Shown: in pieces, positions 1 through 11,688 of the stretch
How positions within the stretch are numbered: position 1 is the stretch's first letter
Layout of the letters: each line of letters starts with the position of its first letter
DNA from: Deroplatys truncata
Lineage: Eukaryota; Arthropoda; Insecta; Mantodea; Mantidae
Reading direction: 5' to 3'
Assembly (NCBI GenBank): GCA_030765065.1
Contig: CM060980.1
Location: 62,232,364-62,296,363, forward strand
DNA length: 64,000 nucleotides
Program-made: the position numbers and the translations under genes
Notes under the pieces: generated by a model
The model's input: only the letters and a program-made list of their open reading frames with translations
What the model was told of the DNA's origin: nothing
Database searches by the model: none

Positions 1-124
1 CTGAGCTTTGCTCTTGGTGAGATCTGCAGAACAAGCAAACATAATGTGAAAATGCTTTTGAGGTTAACATATTACTGTAATGGACAGTTGTTTTTTCTTT
101 ATCCATCATGTATTTTAACACCGT

Positions 125-835
125 GGTTATTTATGCATGGTGGGTCATAACAAATTCATATTGCTTTATTTTTCTAAACCATTTTTCTCTTACTCTCCCC
201 ATATATTCTTCTATTCTTTTTATATCCCTCTCCTTTTGTATTATCATTATCCCAACTTTTAATACTTCTTTGTTAACATTCTCCCATTCTTTAGGTAAAA
301 ACTGATCTCTCCACAACTTAATTTCTTCACATTCAATTATATAATGCAAATCATTATCTGCCTCTCCACAAAGAGGACACCTATCCAAATTCGCTCCCTT
401 CCTATCTCCCCTTAGCCTTTGTGCACTTAATCTAGACCAGCCCATCCTTCTCTCACTAACCTATTACCTACATCCACATACTTCTCCCTTCCCCAGTCCA
501 CTTTTAATTGTCTATATAGTTCCAAACTTTTCTTTCCTTCCAGACTTTGAAATAAATCTTGTTTCTCTATATCTTCCACTCTATTCCTCACTTCTTTCCA
601 GAAACCTTTGACTAACCCCTCTCTCTCCTCCTATAAGTTACCCATTCCTATTTCCTGTAAAATTCTCTTTAATCCTTGAGCCAAGTTCATCCCAGCACTG
701 GATTTTTTTTTGATTATTAAACATTGCCTCAAGACATTATGCTCGTCCAGTGATTTTAATCTATGCCAATATTTAAGTATCCTTTCTACTATCACACCCT
801 TGCTACCTAATCTTCCCAACTCTAACATTGCATAA
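125..835 (-). pseudogene. 3' fragment of a non-LTR (LINE) retrotransposon
   Basis: Read on the minus strand, 445-131 encodes a peptide with a CPLCGEADNDLHYIIEC zinc-knuckle-like motif (C-x2-C-x7-H-x4-C). This type lies downstream of the reverse transcriptase domain in many insect LINE ORF2 proteins. Farther upstream on the same strand, 828-631 encodes an 'LELGRLGSKG...RILKYWHRL' segment typical of the region just before that finger. The two pieces are in separate frames with stops between them, so this is a 5'-truncated dead copy. The RT core is not in the window. Recognition rests on motif patterns, not on a database search. Confidence 0.6.
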
Positions 836-1390
836 GAGCTTTATAATAATTGAAAAATATTTAAACCTTATTCTTACTCTTGTGCTGCATACAATGTACA
901 ATAACAATTAAATAATGCAAATTAACATTTTATTGCAATCTTTTGAATATACTAATTCAGTTCATTACTGCTACAATTCAAAAACCCAGTTTTCTTCAGT
1001 GGAAGCATTCATATGTTTTAGCCCACAGCAAATGTACATTTGATTGCAGCTTTATAGAAATTCTTATTCTAAATACCATTAAAATAGTTTTGTGTGTTAC
1101 ATCATCTTAATATATAGGTGTATTCTATTGAGAAATGAATCAATGTGTTTAAATGCATCATCCCATTCAAAAGATAAATTTTGCTTTGTGTTCTGTTTCA
1201 GGAAGCAGCTAGTGGCTTATCCTCATTCATACCGAGAATGCTGCGCACACCGTTATCTGCAGCATTAGTTGCAAATTTGGTGGTATAAGAAGTTGACAGT
1301 ATTGGTGAGAACCCAGAGAAGAAGGGCTCATCAAGAAGCAGATGGATGAGCTGGTGAAGACCAACTCTCCAAAAGTCCTCGTTAGAGAAT
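836..1390. other. intergenic, no gene recognised
   Basis: AT-rich sequence without a credible reading frame. A polypyrimidine stretch and CAG near 1195-1202 resemble a splice acceptor leading into the 1203-1690 segment, but no matching donor or upstream exon was found. Confidence 0.4.
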
Positions 1391-1684
1391 TTGCATCAGC
1401 AGAAGATAGCTGTACTGCAACTGCAAATGAAGTTGGCAGAGGAGGGGAGAGTAGAAGTAAGAGCTCCACATATGCAGCTATATGAGCAGAAAATGGCTGC
1501 AGTGCAACTGCAAATGAAGCTGGCAGAGGAGGAGAGAATCAAAGGAAGAGCTGCACATAGTTTAATGCAAGCAATAAGAGCAGAACAGCTGGCAGAGGAG
1601 GAGAGAGCTGAAGGAAGAGCTGCACATAGTTTAATACAAGCAATAAGAGCAGAACAGCTAAAACAAGAACAGATTCAAAAGTGA
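1391..1684 (+). CDS. repetitive coiled-coil ORF, possible Harbinger accessory protein
   Basis: An open frame of 97 codons with an internal imperfect duplication: 'KMAAVQLQMKLAEEER' and 'AAHSLMQAIRAEQLAEEER' units recur, giving a strongly heptad-like Ala/Glu/Gln/Leu composition that should form a coiled coil. Such tails are common at the C terminus of Myb/SANT-like or MADF-like adaptor proteins encoded beside HARBI1 nucleases in Harbinger transposons. A HARBI1-like relic lies 1.3 kb downstream in convergent orientation, which fits a two-gene Harbinger element. No DNA-binding domain could be identified upstream, so the link is an inference and the true start is unknown. Confidence 0.3.
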   Translation: MHQQKIAVLQLQMKLAEEGRVEVRAPHMQLYEQKMAAVQLQMKLAEEERIKGRAAHSLMQAIRAEQLAEEERAEGRAAHSLIQAIRAEQLKQEQIQK

Positions 1685-2064
1685 TTTACTGTTAATAGTG
1701 AAAACAAAAAACAAACACAACAAAGTTTCTGTGTTGCTGAATTTTATCTGTTTATTTAATAAAATGCTGAAGAATCTACAGTTATGCTTACTAAGTACAA
1801 TTTATACAATTAGTGTGTTCCTTAATAATCTTGATCCTTCATCCATATTCTTGTTTGATACAGGACTTCACAGCAAACTGGAATCAAAACAAATAAACCA
1901 TTAAAAATTCCAATTTCATTGTAATGAACCTGATATCGGAAAGCTTTTATTGATATCTTCAAGTATGACAAGTTAGCATAATGACAAAGATCTTCAATAT
2001 CAAAAATCCCATTACCTTCTATTTTCTAAAAAATTTCTCATAGATTGTATTTCAATTGTGTACA

Positions 2065-2262
2065 TTTGAGATACTGACATGAATAAAATGCATCTATGCT
2101 TTTAATTTTCAGAAAATAACATGTGAAAATATATTTGAGATACTGATGTGATGAATAAAATGCATCTATGCTTTTAATTTTCAGAAAATAGCCTGTGAAT
2201 ATATTTGAGCAGATACTGACATGAATAAAATGCATCTAAGCTTTTAATTTTCAGAAAATAGC
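2065..2262. repeat. three-unit tandem repeat, about 65-70 bp period
   Basis: Three successive copies of a unit containing TTGAGATACTGA, TGAATAAAATGCATCTA and GCTTTTAATTTTCAGAAAAT, with small indels between units. Confidence 0.85.
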
Positions 2263-2939
2263 CAGCAAAGTCCTTTATTCTTACTAAATTTCATGTAACT
2301 GGCAAACCTAAGACATTGACAGAAACTGTAACATGCTGGAGGGGGGGATTTCTTTAATTACTGCAAATATGTTAGAGCTTATTAAAATACACAGTTAGTC
2401 ATTTTAATTTTCATAGCATTAGCCAGTTATAAAATATTGTCTTATAATTAAAACATTTTCTGCATTGGTTTACTCCAGTGCACCATGTATGCAACAAATT
2501 GCATTTGAAACCCTTTCTGGGCAAACATTTACCATGATTCAAATGGGTTGAAGGATAGTATTTTAATACGAGTATATAAGGAATATCTGTGAATTAGTAT
2601 TGGGCAGAGAAATTCATGCCACTTATGAAATTTTTAACATAGAATTGAGTTAAATGGAAGAACCTTGCAACAGTAAGTAGGCAAAATTCAGAATTGAGTT
2701 ATTTGACTTTCAGTGTACCAAATCTCTTTTTTTTTGGTGGGGGGGGGGGGGGGCAAAATTTTGATTCCGTGAAAAAGTTCTTTAATTCCATTTTCAAACA
2801 TATGCATCATTTATACTTATTTATGATTGTTACAGGTGTTATGTAATGCTAGTCTTATCCATTTCATTATAACTTCTATACAATATATGGTCGCCATGAA
2901 GTGAAGAAATTTGGAGTTTGAAAAAAAAAATTAATGTTT
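2263..2939. other. non-coding interval with a poly-G tract
   Basis: No gene seen. A run of about 14 G residues (around 2740-2753) follows a run of T. It may be a genuine homopolymer or an assembly weak point. Confidence 0.4.
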
Positions 2940-4230
2940 ATTGACCTTTCAAAATAGTTTGCAATCAGTGTCTGTCTTGCAGCATCTTTGGCCTTGTGGC
3001 TGTATGGTCATCCTTCCTTGTTCCAGTAGTTGCTCTCAAGGAGCTGGTAAATGGACCTCAGGATCATCTGGAAGTACATCCTCTCCTCTTTGGCACAATG
3101 CAAAAATGTTACTAAGTTTTGATTTTATCCCTAAAGCTCGGACAGGAAGTCATCTTTTCCAAACCCCAAACAGACGTTTAACTACATTTCTTAAATTAAT
3201 CTGTGATTCATTATATAATTGTTCTGCTCAGGTTTGTGGTTTTCAAGAGGAGTCATCATGAGTGGGGTTGAAGCATATCCTCCATCCATCAATAGAAGCC
3301 CATCACCGTAATTCCCGCTTAAAACTTGCCACGGCAAGAGGAATTATTGAAGATTGCGCTACAAGATTGGTAAATTCCAGATTGGAATTGCATATGGCCT
3401 GCACATATGCCCTTTCTTTCTATACGGAAAGAGTTCTGCATTTACTCCACTTAAAAGAACAATTAAGTAAAATGCAAAACCATTTGTAATGAAATTTTGT
3501 TGAAACTATACAATTTATTGGACATTTGAGAATTACTATTTGTTTACCAGGTGAATTAATCCTGATGTGTATCAGTTCATTGCACACACAACTTTTGGGA
3601 ATCTTGCAATGTTATAAAGTTAAATTGCTCCTTCCGTCTAGCTTCCACCTCTTTAGGGATCTTGATATACTCTAGATATAGAGTAGCTATAGCTGTGGCA
3701 TAGTATCTCAGAGCTGTCAGCAGCTGGTTCATTGGTGATAGTGAAACATTCCTATGCCCTACTCCCCCAAAAAAAACACAAAAAACATTATGATCAAATC
3801 AAAAGATGCACTAATATAAAAGGAGCAATAATTGGGGATTACATCAAGGATGTTGAGCATTAAATTACTGTATATAGGTACAGTTTTTTCTTTATATATC
3901 AGATTATTAATTGGATATACTGTTCCAACGGAATTATTAAAATGTAGCTTAACTTCACTTTAAATTCATAAATCAACTTACCTATTGGATGTATACTCCA
4001 AGTTCAATTTTGCCCAGAAGATGAACTGCTGAGGCTTTTATCAAATGGAATCATATGACAAAGTCTCAGTCATTGCAATTACTAAACCAGTCTGTTTTGT
4101 CCCTCGTCCACCTTGGACATTCTGTGGGATAATAGGGATAATAATCCACATCTTCGTCACTGGAATCGTCTTCAAATGCCATTCTCATTAATCTTTGAGT
4201 CATCACAATGCTGTAAATTTGCTTATTCCT
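2940..4230 (-). pseudogene. HARBI1-like Harbinger nuclease relic
   Basis: On the minus strand the order of motifs matches a HARBI1-type DDE nuclease. Near 3750-3690 there is 'NVSLSPMNQLLTALRYYATA', the segment that precedes the catalytic core. Next come 'EYIKIPKEVEARRKEQF' and 'ARFPKVVCAMN', followed in shifted frame by remnants of the 'DCTHI' first-Asp block. Near 3380 is 'IFNNSSCRGKF', and near 3290 'LMDGGYASTPLMMTPL' (second Asp block, G-D-x-G-Y type, here DGGY). Near 3200 is 'NLRNVVKRLFGVWKR', the RNVVER-FGVWKRRF signature. A C-terminal 'RQTLIANYF' lies near 2960. At least four frame changes and several stops separate these blocks, so the copy is dead. The open frames on the plus strand here are shadows. 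Confidence 0.75.
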
Positions 4231-4364
4231 TCCTTAATTCACACTTTACATGGCAAATTTGGTCGAGTTACGTTACTCTTATTTTAATCTTGAATTTCTT
4301 ATTTATTCTTGAGTAAGTTGTCGGTGAAATGCTAGAAAGCTTTACTCAAGATTAAGATTTACTC

Positions 4365-4383
4365 GGGTTGGTGAAACGGGCCC
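4365..4383. mobile_element. candidate Harbinger terminal repeat
   Basis: Read from the right it begins GGGCCCGTTTCACCAACCC, a form often seen at insect Harbinger/ISL2EU ends, and it lies about 150 bp outside the N-terminal end of the nuclease relic. I did not find the matching inverted copy on the left side (1-2900), so the element's other boundary is undefined. Confidence 0.4.
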
Positions 4384-5304
4384 TGGAAAAGTTATTCCAT
4401 GTAAAAGCTGTGAAGACTTATTGCATATTGTTTTCTTCAAAAAAAAAAAAAAATGATTGACTGAATTTCAAGTGCCTACATTAAATTATTCTGTATTTAT
4501 AACATCACTAAATAAATAATTTATTAGGGGAAAATGAATTAGATGTAATTTCTGAATGACATTAACAGCCCTCAAAGGGTTAATGTATACAACATAAATA
4601 CAATTATACCACACTACTGACTTAATTTTATGAATTTTACCTGTTTATTGTTTATGCTATTTACCATTAATGTACAATCAGTTTTACTATTCCCGTCTCC
4701 TTTCCATGTCAAAGGAAAACGGCTTGTGATAGGCATCAACACTTCAGAACATCCCCAAAATATCGCAACTTATGTCCAATTGGGAGTTACCATAGCGCTT
4801 GTTTTATAATGTGAGGCTTTTCTATAGTATGTAGGTTAAATTGGCAGACAAACCTATTAAGAGCAAATTGCCTTCCTGCTTGCTGTCACTACAGTCCGAC
4901 ACAGTAGCTGTTCGTGCCTACACATTTTGGGTGTTTACAAAATTTTAGGCAATAATTCATTGAAACCAACAAAATATGTGTAGAAAATAGGCTTTTCTAT
5001 ATAACATACACTCTTCCAGATCTAAATTTTGCTTTACTATTTGGTATGTTACTATCAAGCAGGATTTATGCCATACTGAAAAGTGAATGTGGGTTCCCAA
5101 CTTCCCACTCACTTGAATGAAGCTTCTGCCAGTGTGTGCTACCATCTAGTGACATTGATGTGAAATTGCTGTTTAAAGTATGGATGATATCTACAGCAGA
5201 AAAAATTTCCACACATGGATGGTCCATGTTTTTCATCTATAAGATAATTATGTCATACCAGTTGTGAATGCATAAAAGCTCCTTAAACATGCACAAATTA
5301 AGAT
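4384..5304. other. no gene recognised
   Basis: AT-rich sequence with a poly-A run near 4439-4453 and no reading frame I can support. Confidence 0.4.
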
Positions 5305-5607
5305 GGCCTCTTAGCTCAGTTGGTAGAGTACCAGGCTGCTGTGCAAGAGGTCCTGGATTTGTTTCCTGGCTGGGGGTGGGAATTTTTCTCTAGCCAAGAC
5401 TATTTCCTATCCTCCCTAGAGTTTAAAAGTATGAATTAGTATGTGAATGTGTGTATGATCTAATGAATAAAACCCAAAGTTTACAGAAATCCAACGATGA
5501 GTTAACACCATTACATATAGACAATAATATGTTCCAAAGGTAAGGCTGCCGATAAGACCATTGTATTTAAGGCAGGGTATAAATGGAACTCTTTAACAAA
5601 AAAAAAA
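5305..5607 (+). repeat. tRNA-derived SINE
   Basis: The 5' end resembles a tRNA: the A box TAGCTCAGTTGG is perfect, followed by an anticodon-arm-like segment and a degraded B box (GGATTTGTTTCC). An unrelated body follows, ending in a poly-A tail near 5597. A functional tRNA is unlikely because the T arm is broken and the acceptor stem does not close. Confidence 0.6.
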
Positions 5608-6180
5608 GTAAAGATGTGCTAGTGACCCATTGCTGTGTTTCATTGAGTTTTGAGTAGTAGTGCAGTGGATTTAAACCCTGCAAATTTTGAATTACTGCCT
5701 ATATTACCTTTAATAGATTCATTGAAAAAATAACCAATAAATCCACAAGGTATCAAACGTTAGGGTGTCCATGTGCTTATGCTTGTGCAGCCACTGTTTA
5801 CACGCTGGCAAACCTCTAAGACAACTTGAGAAGTGGGCATAAGACAATGAACAGTATCATAGAGAAACTGGTTTAAGTTTTGACCAGAAAACTATGTAGG
5901 CTTTTCACTGGAAGGAAGATGGTCCATGTCATTCCTCTAGTATCTTCATCTCTCTTCTATGACTAAAACCAGAAGTGTAATAGCCTTCGGTTTTGAAAGA
6001 TGTTACAAGTACATTGTGGGGGAAAAAAGTCTGGTATTATCAGCATCCTGTATGTATATATTCATAAAACAAACTTTGTGCATAACACTCATTTAACTAT
6101 CAATTATCCTCTATTTGTCAAGGTATTCCCACTTATAATAAGATGTTTTCTATCTACTTCTTGTCAATCGTGACATTTTT

Positions 6181-7449
6181 ACTTTCTCTACTACGTATAG
6201 TAAGTAGGGGAAGTATTGTATTCCACCAAAAAATTCGATACCGATATTTCACCGGAAATACATGTTTTGAGAACCCCTGAATCCAAAAAAAGCATTTTTG
6301 GAAATATGTCTGTGTGTGTGTCTGTGAACAGCATAACTCAGAAACGAACAGTCGGATAAACACCAGACTTGGTATTTAGGTTCAGTATCTTCCAGAGATG
6401 CGACACGAAGGTTTTCAAGAAAATTCCCCCACCCCAGATTACCCTTTACATGGAATATTTTTCGAAAACTTTAATTTTCTCAAAAATGGCTCTAATGATG
6501 ATTCAAATATCATATGTTTAAGATATTTTCATGAAAAATAAAATGTATATCTTGAATTTTCTGGGAATGTCTCCAAAAGTATTCTTCATTCTGAACGACT
6601 TTTGCATAACTGGTAAACCATAAGATTCATTCATTCATTATCTGTTTACCCTCCTCTTATGTAGGACTTACACCCCCCAGGACTTACAAGCGGGTGCCTG
6701 GGGTCAGAGGCCTGTCGAGGAGCAGACACTCATGGATCAGACAGAGCATCCAGGATGGGTGATCAGCCCGATGCCTGGTATGGGATGAAGGAAGTAGATG
6801 AAACGAAATGTTGGTGAATGAAAGGAAAGGTGATGATGGAGCAGTTGGTGGAATGAATGGCGGGGGAAACCGGAAAACCCGCCCAGACGCCGCTTTGTCC
6901 ACCACAAATCCCACATGCAGGTCCCTGGGATTGAACCCGGGCCGCCTCGGTGGGAGGCGAGCGGTCTAACCACTCGGCCACGGTGCCGCCTTAAACCATA
7001 AGAGATAGACAAAATTTTAATACACAAAAATGTAGATCGCGTTAAAATACACAATTTATGTCATATACATTTTTTGTTGTTGAGTGAACCATTTTCGAGA
7101 TATTGCTTGTTATTCCCTTAAATTTTTCAATACTTATTTTCTCAAATGGGAATTCGTTATTCATTTTTTTTGTCTTGGATATGCAAAGAGTATTAATCTG
7201 TGGCAAAGGGAATGGTGCTGCACCTAGCAACCAGCTATTAAGAGAGATGCATGTGCTTAAAGGCTACTGTATTTCTACATTGCCCTTGCAAATATATATT
7301 CCACTTACATCTGCAAGAAAATTAGCAATAAGATAAGAGTCTGCAAATGTTTATCTCGATTAACATGAAGTAGATGGGGAATAAGCGTTTGTAAAAATAG
7401 TTTGTACAAGAGTAGAGAAAGTCATGCGAGTGTAATACATAAGATTTTT
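6181..7449 (+). repeat. dispersed 'ACTTTCTCTACT' repeat, copy A
   Basis: One of five related copies in the window. It begins ACTTTCTCTACTACGTATAG and ends near AGTAGAGAAAGTCATG, so its ends carry the inverted motif ACTTTCTCTACT. The interior is non-coding. Shared blocks include the CCCCCACCCCAG segment near 6425, the 'AACCATAAGA' block, and a conserved tail after the right motif. This copy is split by a SINE at 6626-6991. The ends look like terminal inverted repeats of a non-autonomous DNA element, but homology runs about 27 bp beyond the right motif, so the exact termini are uncertain. Confidence 0.7.
6626..6991 (-). repeat. tRNA-derived SINE inside copy A, with target duplication
   Basis: Read on the minus strand it starts GGCGGCACCGTGGCCGAGTGG, an A-box-like tRNA head, and has a clean B box GGTTCAATCCC. 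The 3' end is an (ATGA)n-type tail. It is flanked by identical 12-bp copies of TAAACCATAAGA at 6614-6625 and 6992-7003, the host repeat sequence duplicated on insertion. Open frames in this stretch are chance products of the GC-richer SINE. Confidence 0.85.
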
Positions 7450-8049
7450 TTAAAGTAGTTTCAATTAGATAATGTAATATTATAGTCTGAAGCCACTCAA
7501 CTGTTTAAAATGAAGTGATCAGCTTTGCTATTACATTCCATCTTCATGAGGCCACAAAAAACAAAAGAACAATCAATTCAAAACATTTAAAATTGTGCTA
7601 CTTAAAACACTGAGAAATAGAAAGGAATAAATGAATATTTTGGGAGTGATTAATGCCCCCTAAAAAAATGTACATCTTAACATCTAAATTTTTCGCATAG
7701 TAAGCTTTTATCTCTAAAGGTTTCACAGTTATGTAAAACTCAATGAGAATGAACAATTTCTAAGCCTATTTAAAGAAAATTAAGGGGTACATTTTGTTCA
7801 TAATTTCAATAGCTGAAACATTTTAAACAGAATTGTCACTAACTGCACTTTGGAAGATGAAGAAGAAGAAGAAGAAGGGAAAAAAAACCACAGTCCCATT
7901 AATCCAATACTTGAAACATCGAGCTCTTTTTTGATTACCTTATCGGGGTCTTTGTTGGACCAATAAACACAATTATGGCATGAGCATTGGAAGTCATATC
8001 TGGGACACACTTGCTTCACTTACTCTGTTATCATACAGAACGTTTTGCC
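7450..8049. other. no gene recognised
   Basis: AT-rich sequence with a short (GAA)n microsatellite near 7858-7877. The minus-strand frame at 8019-7798 may be 3' sequence of the adjacent PLE but shows no identifiable domain. Confidence 0.35.
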
Positions 8050-9960
8050 TTCACTTACATCTTCAGCTGTAGGTCAACTGCTGGTACTGGCATTGTCTTC
8101 ATTCTGACATGATGGATCTTGTGTAGATATCTGGAGGTAGGATTTCAAAGTTCTTAACTCTGTGTTTGTGGATTAAAAATCCTCACCCATATGATGAGTT
8201 CTAGGGTGGTTTATTTCTTTTAACAATTATGAGTTTGTGTCTATTTTGTGTTTGGTTTACCGAAAGTGTGCTGTGACCTCTGATTTGTCTGTCTGTTTAT
8301 ATTTTATGTTCCAATGTGTCTTTTGATGCAGATGTTTATCTTGCACTTGGTTTTTTGATGTATACCTTATTGCATTCCTGCAGTTTATCCTGTGAATCCC
8401 AGGTTTGGAAGCTTTTGGTACCTGATCTTTGGGAGGTGCTCTTAGCAGACTTTTTGAGTTGTATTTATTTTGGCGGGAGAGAATTATGTTGTGTTTTAGC
8501 AAGACCTTTTGAATCCTATTGTGTATGAGGGTCCTAGATAAGTGTTGAGACAACAAATAATGAATACTCATAGAAATGAATACTCAAAGTATTCTCCCTA
8601 GCACTGTATGCAGCATTGCATCCTCTGGAACCACTTCTGAAGCATTCATGCCACTCAGTTTCTGGCACTGGAGATAGCTCCTCTTCATATGCTGCAACTG
8701 CTTCTTTGGGGCTAGAAAATTGGTGACCTCGAAGTCGGTTCTTCACCGCAGGGAACAGGTCGGGACTATAGAGTGGATTAGTCAATAGTTTTGCCTCAGT
8801 TCCTTGCAGAAACTCCATTGTTATATTAGTGGTGTGAGCTGATGCACTGTCATGATGCAACACAATGCCCCTTAGTCCTCTCTTTGGACACTTTTCTTGG
8901 ACTTTCTGAAACACTTTTGGAAGGCAAATTTCAGTGTACCATTTTGCAGTAACAGTTTTCTGATTTTCGAGCACAGTGGCTGCCACATGACCACATGTGG
9001 GGAAGAACAAAGCAACCATTTTCTTTCCTGCACTCCTTGTTCTCTTGACTTTGATGGGTGGTTGGTCATCTGGGAATACATGGAGTACTGGCGTTTAGTT
9101 TCCAGGTCAAAGTGATTTAAATAAATGATATATCCAAGTTTCATTATCCTTAACAATATCTGAAACATGGCAAAACTTCTCTCAGCTAAATTGCTGCAGC
9201 ATTTCTTGGCACCATTCCACCCTGTGAAACTTATGTGCTTCAGACAAATTATGGACACCCATCTTAAAGAAATTTTTATACACAAAGTTGCACACGAAGG
9301 AATGTTAAAACATACTGTGAATTAATTGCTAATGCCAGCTCAATGTCCTTGTACATTAATTAGTCTTGGACCTTCCTTAATCATTGTTTCTACAGTGATG
9401 GTTTTCTCAGTCACTACTGTTGGTCTGTCACTCTTCTCTTCATCTTTAAGAGATTGCAACAGAGCTTTACCTGCTACCATTGCAATAGCAATGAGCCAGC
9501 TATTTCAAGCCAGCAATCCTTTCCCTAGGGATGGCCAATATTCTGTGTCTCAATACTTATCTAGTGACCTTTGTAGTAGTGGGTGGAATGTGAATTTTAA
9601 AATTTTTTTTCTATCTTCCAAGTTAGGATAGTGGTGTTGCTAACTTCCTTGTTTCTTCTGAATCTGTTTATCTTTCTATCATTTGTGAGCTAAATCCACT
9701 AACATATAAAATACACTTGAAGAAAATTAACATATGCCTGTTTTGATAATTTGCTGGTATTCCTTGTTGTACTCTTCTTTGCTTAAAGTTCACTAACCTG
9801 TGTACTAGACTACTGAATATTGCCTGCTGGTGTGACTTTAGGTTGAAACTATTGGATTTGATACAGTTATCTCTGTGCATTGGTTTTCTGCATACCCCAA
9901 AGGAAAGTCTATCTTCATTTTTCATTACTTTTATATCCTGAAAAGGCATGTATCTGCCTT
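8050..9960 (-). pseudogene. Penelope-like element relic, split by a mariner
   Basis: The upstream half (9949-9668, minus) carries the end of the PLE reverse transcriptase: a 'LSFGVCRKPMHRDNCIKSNSF...SLVHRLVN' segment that matches the usual RKPTHTD...LVHR region. The downstream half (8571-8050) carries the linker and start of the GIY-YIG endonuclease, with 'PGIHRINCRN' in place of GIYRI-C and 'KSEVTAHF' in place of KSAVAEH. The halves are in the correct order for one element. They are separated by the mariner at 8526-9573. Stops and substitutions make this copy dead. Confidence 0.7.
8526..9573 (-). mobile_element. mariner element with decayed transposase, inserted in a PLE
   Basis: Inverted ends pair AGGGTCCTAGATAAGTGTTG (from 8528) with the reverse complement of the sequence ending at 9570, and TA dinucleotides flank both ends (8524-8525, 9574-9575). 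On the minus strand a mariner transposase can be followed from about 9470 to 8540: an N-terminal 'LKDEEKSDRPTVVT' block, then 'SFTGWNGAKKC', a diverged first-Asp block, 'ETKRQYSMY', 'LHHDSASAHT' (second catalytic Asp) and 'NPLYSPDLFP' (the YSPDLAP block). Several frameshifts are present. Confidence 0.8.
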
Positions 9961-11570
9961 TCTCTGCCTCTACAGTGAAAATAACTGCTCCTAGTGATCA
10001 AGTAATTAACCTTAACTTCACTGTTGAAAAGCTTCAAAATAAATCAATAATTGGTAATTAACACATTCATTTAGATTGAAACTTGTATCATTTGTACATA
10101 AAATTGATTGCCAAAAATTAGGAATCTGTTTCACTGCAAATTAAAAACAATCCACTTAACTCAAGTCGTCTTTACCATCTCCATGCAATGTGTGAATTAT
10201 TTTGGGCTGAAAGGCTTGAATTTTATTTCATTTAGGGCTCTTTGTAGGCTCCTTCAAGATATACCAACTGAGTAGATGTCTTCCTAATTTACTTATGAGG
10301 CTTGCTACAAATGCCTGAGCAACTATTTCAGCATATTCTTCGCTATGGACAGTATGGCCGAATGGATCTTGAAGAACCTTAATGTTCCCCACTGTTTCAA
10401 AATTCAGGTTAAATTTCTGAAAATGATACAGAGTTGGTAATGGTGCATCAGGAAACCTTGTATTAAAGTCACTATGATTCTGGCAGTCTTTCTGTCATAC
10501 TTCCATCATAACTGAAGCATTTAAACTGTAGTTCATTAGCAAACTTATGTGCCATTCTAAAGAATGTTACAGAACAGATTTCACTCAATAACAACAATAC
10601 ACAAGTAACAGACATATTAAAGTGTTTATATCATATTATCAACAAAACAAATCTAAACCTAATCATGTCTTGTCTCCCTATTACTGTTTATTTACTGTTA
10701 TGTATGCATCCTCCTGTATTAATCTAATCTGGTAGCAATACAAAATGGCAAGTAAAGCTATTTTTCATAAGTTTCAAAAAAGGAAACTAATCATCATGAT
10801 TGGCATTAAAGTTTTATCTGTTTCAAAGCTTTGAAGAAAAAGAAAGAAAAAAAAAAAGGCAATAGAAAGAACTGATTACAAGTGTAAAATAGGAATTAGC
10901 TACAATTTTTGCCTTATTAGTATGTTTTGCATTCATATGTGATATTAAAGTTTTGTTAGGACAGAATGTGAAGGTAGAAGCAAGTTTAAACAAAGCGAAA
11001 TAGGAACATTTTGTTGTGCAGACAACAAATTTCATTACTTTCTATTAATGACACAAATCAAAATAATAAAGAATGTGTTTAAACCGTGGTTAATAATAAC
11101 ATTCGTTTTGAGTACATAGCTCAACCATTCACATATAAATTAGTCTTACACTGATTTAGCAGTACATGAGAAATTGGACCCAATAAGCATGATAAAATTT
11201 GTATAGTTGCACAATAAAAGAAAAATACAGTATTAATTATTTATTGACAATAATATTTACATATTATTCTTTTTTATTTATAAATGCTTTAGACTTGTTT
11301 AAACATAAAGACAAAAAAGAAAACAGTGACCTCTAAAATAAACTTTACTTCAGAATTCCAAGTCTTTCATAAATGCTACCCTTGCAACATTTTGCTCTGC
11401 TAATGCTTCTTACAGCAAAGATGCATCATGTTTACTCACTTATTAAAAAAATAACTTACACAAACAAAGATTAACGAGATTTCTGTGACATTCAGTGAAA
11501 ATTAAGAGTAATGAAACTCCCATATATACATTTCATGTCTCTTGGAGGTAACATTTTGAAGTGTAGAAAC
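9961..11570. other. intergenic, 3' flank of VPS29
   Basis: No coding signal. Minus-strand AATAAA signals (TTTATT on the plus strand) at 11273-11278 and 11240-11245 lie about 300 bp past the VPS29 stop and are plausible polyadenylation signals for it. Confidence 0.4.
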
Positions 11571-11688
11571 TTAGCTCTTCTTATACTCAATCCTTTCAAC
11601 TTTTACCTCATCTCCAACAAGCTGGTAAACATATGTGACCACTGTTGAACTTTGAATATCCATCAACACAAATGATGGAATAATTGAC
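11571..11688 (-). CDS. VPS29: VPS29 last exon (residues 144-182)
   Basis: The exon follows an AAG acceptor and completes a split Thr codon, then encodes the conserved C terminus '[20 protein letters not shown]' and ends '...VERIEYKKS' with TAA at 11573-11571. This tail forms the last beta strands of the metallophosphoesterase fold and is nearly invariant in animals. The phase (2) matches the exon at 17937-18172. Intron 3 between them is about 6.2 kb and contains two PLEs. Confidence 0.95.

Noticed and set aside
2941..3489. Two plus-strand ORFs (106 and 75 codons) as a gene
   Set aside because: The minus strand of the same DNA encodes recognisable HARBI1-like blocks, so the plus-strand frames are shadows.
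5305..5376. Functional tRNA gene
   Set aside because: A box is perfect but the B box and acceptor stem are degraded and a SINE body with poly-A follows.
6684..7054. Overlapping minus-strand ORFs of 76, 105 and 72 codons
   Set aside because: They lie across the tRNA-derived SINE and its flank; the GC-rich SINE lacks stops by chance.
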